From: Actinomycetota bacterium
GTDB lineage: Bacteria > Actinomycetota > Thermoleophilia > Solirubrobacterales > Solirubrobacteraceae
Assembly (NCBI GenBank): GCA_005788585.1
Contig: SYBY01000244.1
Span: 1-8,100 of the forward strand
Reading direction: 5' to 3'
DNA: 8,100 nucleotides
Positions 6,005 to 8,100 of the stretch are shown here, piece by piece; position 1 is the stretch's first letter, and each line of letters begins with the position of its first letter. The notes under the pieces are model-generated. The model did no database searches, had not been told where the DNA came from, and worked only from the letters and a program-made list of their open reading frames with translations. Position numbers and translations under genes: made by a program.

Positions 6005-6648
6005 GCCGCCGCTCCCAGCCCGCGGCGCCCGACGAGGTCGGGCCGCGCCGCGAGGACGGCCGCGACGACCGCCACCGTGATCGCGGCTTCGCCGACTCCG
6101 ATGAGCGCGTGGACGCCGAGCATCGACGGCAGGACCGTGGTCAGCCCGATGGTGCCCGAGAGCGCGAGTTCGACGGACGTCGCGGTGGCCGCGGCCATGA
6201 CGGACACCCACGACGCGACCGCCGCGATGCCGAGCAGCCCGGCCGTGCGCTCGCGCAGCGCGTCCGCGCCGTCGAGCAGCGCCTGGGTGACGAGGGCGCC
6301 GAGCACCGCCATGTTCAGCACGTTCGCCCCGAGGACCGCGATCCCGCCGTCGGCGAACGCCACGGCTTGCACCCCGAGCACGAGCGAGACGACGATCATG
6401 CCGAGCCACGGCCCGAGCAGCACGGTCGCGAGGGCGGCGCCGAGGAGGTGGCCGCTCGTCCCGCCGAGGATCGGGAAGTTGACCATCTGCAGCGCGAACA
6501 CCAGCGCGGCGGTGGCGCCGAGCAGCGGCACGCGCCGCTCGTCGAGCTCGTCACGCGCGCGGTACGCCGCGTAGCCGATGGCGCCGGCGGCCGCGACGCT
6601 CGTCGCGGCGCAGACCTCCGTGCTAAGGAATCCGTCAGGGATGTGCAT
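6001..6648 (-). CDS. cbiM: CbiM/NikM substrate-binding membrane component for Co2+ or Ni2+
   Basis: A 215 aa integral membrane protein, the metal-binding S-component of an energy-coupling-factor transporter. It begins MHIPDGFLS. In this family the free N-terminus, His2 and a histidine near 67 bind the metal, and all are present here (M1, H2, and H67 in LGGTSGH). Several hydrophobic segments follow (about 15-30, 41-57, 68-96, 101-120, 138-155, 160-200), consistent with about seven helices. The start at 6648 is certain because the Met-His N-terminus is the active site; a weak GGAG lies 9 nt upstream. The gene overlaps the Fur-family gene by 14 nt and the PDGLE gene by 4 nt. The sequence alone does not tell cobalt from nickel; the Nur-like operator upstream leans towards nickel. 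Confidence 0.95.
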   Translation of the reverse strand: MHIPDGFLSTEVCAATSVAAAGAIGYAAYRARDELDERRVPLLGATAALVFALQMVNFPILGGTSGHLLGAALATVLLGPWLGMIVVSLVLGVQAVAFADGGIAVLGANVLNMAVLGALVTQALLDGADALRERTAGLLGIAAVASWVSVMAAATATSVELALSGTIGLTTVLPSMLGVHALIGVGEAAITVAVVAAVLAARPDLVGRRGLGAAA

Positions 6649-7117
6649 GGTGAGGTGCTCCGGGTCCTGGGGTGGTCGTGCACGCCGGGCAGAGGCCGGC
6701 GAGCGGGAAGTGGCTGAACCGCGCCTCCCAGCCGAACGCCGCGCGCACGGCGGCGTGCACGCCGTCCATCCGCTCGGGCTCGACGGCAAGGTGCGCGCCG
6801 CAGCCGTCGCACACGAGGTGCTCGCGCTCCGGCGCTCCTGCGAGGGCGTAGCGCCCCGGCCCGTGGCCGAGGTGCACGTGACGGACGAGACCGACCGCTT
6901 CGAGCGTGTCGAGGTTGCGGTAGATCGACGTGAGGTCACAGCGCCCGCCGAGGGTTCCGGCGAGCTCGTCCGCGGTGACCGGCCGCTCGGCGGCCAGCAG
7001 GGCGTCGATGACCAGTCGACGCGCTTCGGTGACCCGCAGCCCACGAGCGTGCAGCACGTCCACCGCGGCGCCGAGATCGGCGACGGCGACGGGCGGCACG
7101 AGTGGGGCGACGGTCAC
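6635..7117 (-). CDS. Fur-family metal-responsive repressor, possibly Nur-like (nickel)
   Basis: A 160 aa DNA-binding regulator. The N-terminal winged helix runs from about 14 to 90: GLRVTEARRLVIDALLA, then VTADELAGTL, then the recognition helix LTSIYRNLDTLEAVGLV (62-78). The C-terminal dimerisation domain carries two CxxC pairs, C103/C106 and C143/C146, forming the structural zinc site. H80, H82, H85, H100 and H136 are candidates for the sensory site. The tail PHHAHP is histidine-rich and its codons overlap the cbiM start. The GTG at 7117 is chosen because a -10 box (TAGCGT) ends 7 nt upstream; GTG at 7099 is the alternative. The much longer open frame upstream is GC-rich read-through. Co-transcription with cbiM and the palindrome over its promoter suggest an autoregulated Ni/Co uptake repressor. 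Zur or Fur specificity cannot be excluded. Confidence 0.9.
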   Translation of the reverse strand: MTVAPLVPPVAVADLGAAVDVLHARGLRVTEARRLVIDALLAAERPVTADELAGTLGGRCDLTSIYRNLDTLEAVGLVRHVHLGHGPGRYALAGAPEREHLVCDGCGAHLAVEPERMDGVHAAVRAAFGWEARFSHFPLAGLCPACTTTPGPGAPHHAHP

Positions 7118-7124
7118 CGGCGCG

Positions 7125-7153
7125 ACGCTAGACCAGCTGCCAGAAGCTGGCAA
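7125..7153 (-). promoter_or_regulatory. Promoter of the fur-cbiM-PDGLE operon
   Basis: On the minus strand the -35 box TTGCCA (7148-7153, five of six matches to TTGACA) is separated by exactly 17 bp from the -10 box TAGCGT (7125-7130, TAnnnT). Seven nt then lead to the GTG at 7117, giving a leaderless transcript. This is the best-formed promoter in the window and it supports the chosen regulator start. Confidence 0.65.
7137..7153 (-). promoter_or_regulatory. Nur-box-like operator overlapping the -35 box
   Basis: The minus strand reads TTGCCAGCTTCTGGCAG, an inverted repeat whose perfect core is TGCCAG-AAG-CTGGCA on the plus strand (7138-7152). Written as TTGCCA-N5-TGGCAG it matches the layout of the Streptomyces Nur box (tTGCaa-N5-ttGCAA, from memory), except for the last base of the right half. 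A dimer bound here would cover the -35 box and part of the spacer, a standard repression position. A second overlapping repeat, CCAGCT-N6-AGCTGG, spans 7133-7150. Confidence 0.55.
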
Positions 7154-7162
7154 TAGCCTGGG

Positions 7163-7194
7163 CGGGGTGATTCGCCACCGGCCGGGGTGATTCG
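7163..7194. repeat. Two direct copies of CGGGGTGATTCG, 20-bp period
   Basis: Identical 12-mers occur at 7163-7174 and 7183-7194, separated by 8 bp. The 20-bp period places them on the same face of the helix. They lie in the 135-bp divergent region, just upstream of the regulator promoter and upstream of the candidate promoter of the secreted-protein gene. The layout suggests paired binding sites for a regulator different from the one using the palindrome at 7137-7153. The copies might also simply be a local duplication. Confidence 0.5.
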
Positions 7195-7216
7195 TGCGAG
7201 CGCCGACGCGCCAGGT

Positions 7217-7244
7217 TTGTGACGGAGCCCTCGGGGCACAGTCT
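7217..7244 (+). promoter_or_regulatory. Tentative promoter for the repeat-domain secreted protein
   Basis: TTGTGA (7217-7222) and CAGTCT (7239-7244) are spaced 16 bp apart, and the second ends 8 nt before the ATG at 7253. The -10 match is weak (only the conserved A2 and T6). No Shine-Dalgarno sequence precedes the ATG, which is compatible with a very short leader or none. Confidence 0.3.
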
Positions 7245-7252
7245 TCCCAGAC

Positions 7253-8005
7253 ATGAGCACGAGAACCACCATCCACACGATGTGCGCCGCGCTCGTCGCG
7301 CTGACGTTCGCCGTCGCACCCGCAGAGGCCAAGAAGAAGGGCGGCCCCCACGGCAGCGGCCATGGCGTCGTCCTCGCCCACACCGACGCCGACACGTTCG
7401 TCTACGCCAACGGCGGCGGCGAGCTGCGTGCCGTCGACACCCCGACCCTGCCGGCCGTCGGCAGCGTCGTGAAGGTCAAGGCCAAGCGCGGCGTCGCCCA
7501 GCGCATCCGCGTCACGGGTACCGCGACGAAGGCGCGCGTCCAGGGCCTCGTCACCGCCAGCGCCGCGGACAGCTTCACCGTCACCGGCAAGAAGGACGAC
7601 GACGCCGCGGTGTCCATCGCCTACGCCGCGCCGATCACCGCGCCCGCGGTCGGGCAGCGCGTGAAGGTCAACGTGACGATCGCCGGCACCACCGTGACCG
7701 CCACCAAGGTCAAGGTCAAGGGCCGCGGCGGCCTCGAGGTCAAGGGCCAGCTCACCGCGATCGACCCGACCGCCCGGACGCTGACCGTCGCGCCGGCCGG
7801 CGGCGGGACGCCGATCGTCGTCGCCGTCCCGGTGTCGAAGGACCTCACCGAGTTCGCCGTCGGCCAAACGGTGAAGCTCAAGGTCCTGCTGCTCGCCGAC
7901 GGGACCTACGTGCTGCAGAGCGCCAAGCGTCACGATGACCATGGCGATGACGACGACGACAAGAAGAGCGACAAGCGCAAGGGTCGTGGTCCGAAGACGC
8001 GCTAA
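7253..8005 (+). CDS. Secreted protein with three tandem beta-rich (DUF5666-like) repeats
   Basis: A 250 aa exported protein of unknown function. Residues 1-26 are a signal peptide (hydrophobic ALVALTFAVA, cleavage after AEA). The mature part shows three related units at about 37-88, 95-157 and 162-225. Each opens with a V/L-x-G/A-x-hydrophobic strand followed by a T/S-rich hairpin (DADTFVYA, AADSFTVTG, TARTLTVAP), then a P-x-VGxxVKV or FAVGQTVKLKV strand and a closing strand. This is the pattern of small OB-like barrels such as DUF5666; the family name is my inference. The tail (226-250) is unusual: an acidic, His-containing HDDHGDDDDD followed by a very basic KRKGRGPKTR. The acidic part could bind cations. 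No ribosome-binding site is evident at the ATG. The gene is divergent from the metal regulator and 30 nt upstream of a probable sigma-factor gene. Confidence 0.85.
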   Translation: MSTRTTIHTMCAALVALTFAVAPAEAKKKGGPHGSGHGVVLAHTDADTFVYANGGGELRAVDTPTLPAVGSVVKVKAKRGVAQRIRVTGTATKARVQGLVTASAADSFTVTGKKDDDAAVSIAYAAPITAPAVGQRVKVNVTIAGTTVTATKVKVKGRGGLEVKGQLTAIDPTARTLTVAPAGGGTPIVVAVPVSKDLTEFAVGQTVKLKVLLLADGTYVLQSAKRHDDHGDDDDDKKSDKRKGRGPKTR

Positions 8006-8026
8006 CCGTGGTGGCGCGGGGCCCGG

Positions 8027-8045
8027 GGCCGGCTGATGGCCGGCC
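8027..8045 (+). promoter_or_regulatory. Hairpin with a start codon in its loop
   Basis: GGCCGGC (8027-8033) pairs perfectly with GCCGGCC (8039-8045) around the loop TGATG (8034-8038), which holds the ATG of the downstream gene. A further outer stem is possible between GGTGGC (8010-8015) and GCCACC (8051-8056). It may terminate the upstream secreted-protein transcript or modulate translation initiation of the next gene. It has no U-tract. Confidence 0.45.
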
Positions 8046-8100
8046 GCCTGGCCACCGCGCTGTTGCGCACGCAGGACGACGAGCGCCTCGCGGCGCTCGC
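8036..8100 (+). CDS. Start of a probable sigma-70 family RNA polymerase sigma factor (partial)
   Basis: Only the first 21 codons are in the window; the gene continues past the right edge. The visible peptide, with RTQDDERLAAL from residue 11, matches the opening I recall in many Thermoleophilia extracytoplasmic-function-like sigma factors (an RTQSDERLxAL motif just before region 2). The ATG at 8036 is the only standard start in this frame after the upstream stop. It follows the secreted-protein gene by 30 nt in the same direction, so co-transcription is possible. The call rests on a very short peptide. Confidence 0.5.
   Translation, partial: MAGRLATALLRTQDDERLAAL

Noticed and set aside
4951..6574. 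Long plus-strand open frames across the DUF3891, PDGLE and cbiM genes
   Set aside because: They are low-complexity Arg/Ala/Gly/Ser-rich shadows with no family resemblance, while the minus strand holds recognisable proteins with overlapping starts and stops.
6649..6700. Possible cobalamin riboswitch or separate promoter before cbiM
   Set aside because: The space before cbiM is the coding end of the Fur-family gene, which overlaps cbiM by 14 nt, leaving no leader for a riboswitch.
7118..7942. Upstream extension of the Fur-family frame, antisense to the secreted repeat protein
   Set aside because: Fur proteins are about 130-160 aa, the extension has no domain, and promoter elements sit at 7125-7153 just before the GTG at 7117.

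Overview
The window is very GC-rich, almost fully coding, and uses GTG starts. It looks like the chromosome of a high-GC actinobacterium, most likely class Thermoleophilia (Solirubrobacterales and relatives such as Conexibacter or Patulibacter). The best lineage clue is the secreted glycosidase-like protein at 3469-4887, whose WNEPN and TEFGIQS motifs and C-terminal beta domain I associate with that class. The apparent start of a sigma factor at the right edge (RTQDDERLAAL) points the same way. This placement is from memory of protein families, not from a search.

Layout, left to right: smpB (+, 43-522), encoding the tmRNA partner for ribosome rescue, has a probable leaderless promoter. It converges on a secreted protein with a collagen-like hinge (-, 566-1363), and a strong hairpin lies between them. 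Next is an M3-family oligoendopeptidase F (-, 1528-3330), divergent from a secreted clan-A glycoside-hydrolase-like protein (+, 3469-4887). A DUF3891-type protein (-, 4891-5655) converges on the hydrolase with only 3 bp between the stop codons. It lies downstream of a tightly overlapping minus-strand cluster: a Fur-family regulator (6635-7117), CbiM (6001-6648) and a PDGLE/CbiN-like membrane protein (5696-6004). Divergent from the regulator is a secreted protein with three tandem beta-rich repeats (+, 7253-8005). The first 21 codons of a likely sigma-70 family gene (+, from 8036) run off the window.

The most coherent system is the fur-cbiM-cbiN cluster. The regulator overlaps cbiM by 14 nt and cbiM overlaps the PDGLE gene by 4 nt (ATGA), so the three are almost certainly one transcript. 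A well-formed promoter precedes the regulator: TTGCCA, 17 bp, TAGCGT, then 7 nt to the GTG. Its -35 box lies inside an inverted repeat, TTGCCA-N5-TGGCAG, which resembles the Nur box (tTGCaa-N5-ttGCAA) of nickel-responsive Fur-family regulators. Together with the Met1-His2/His67 metal site of CbiM, this suggests autoregulated nickel or cobalt uptake. No cbiQ or cbiO (the energising ECF module) is in the window.

I saw no mobile elements, CRISPR arrays, tRNA or rRNA genes, and no intergenic gap over 300 bp. The rest looks like ordinary actinobacterial chromosome, with two poorly characterised secreted proteins and several notable cis-elements.
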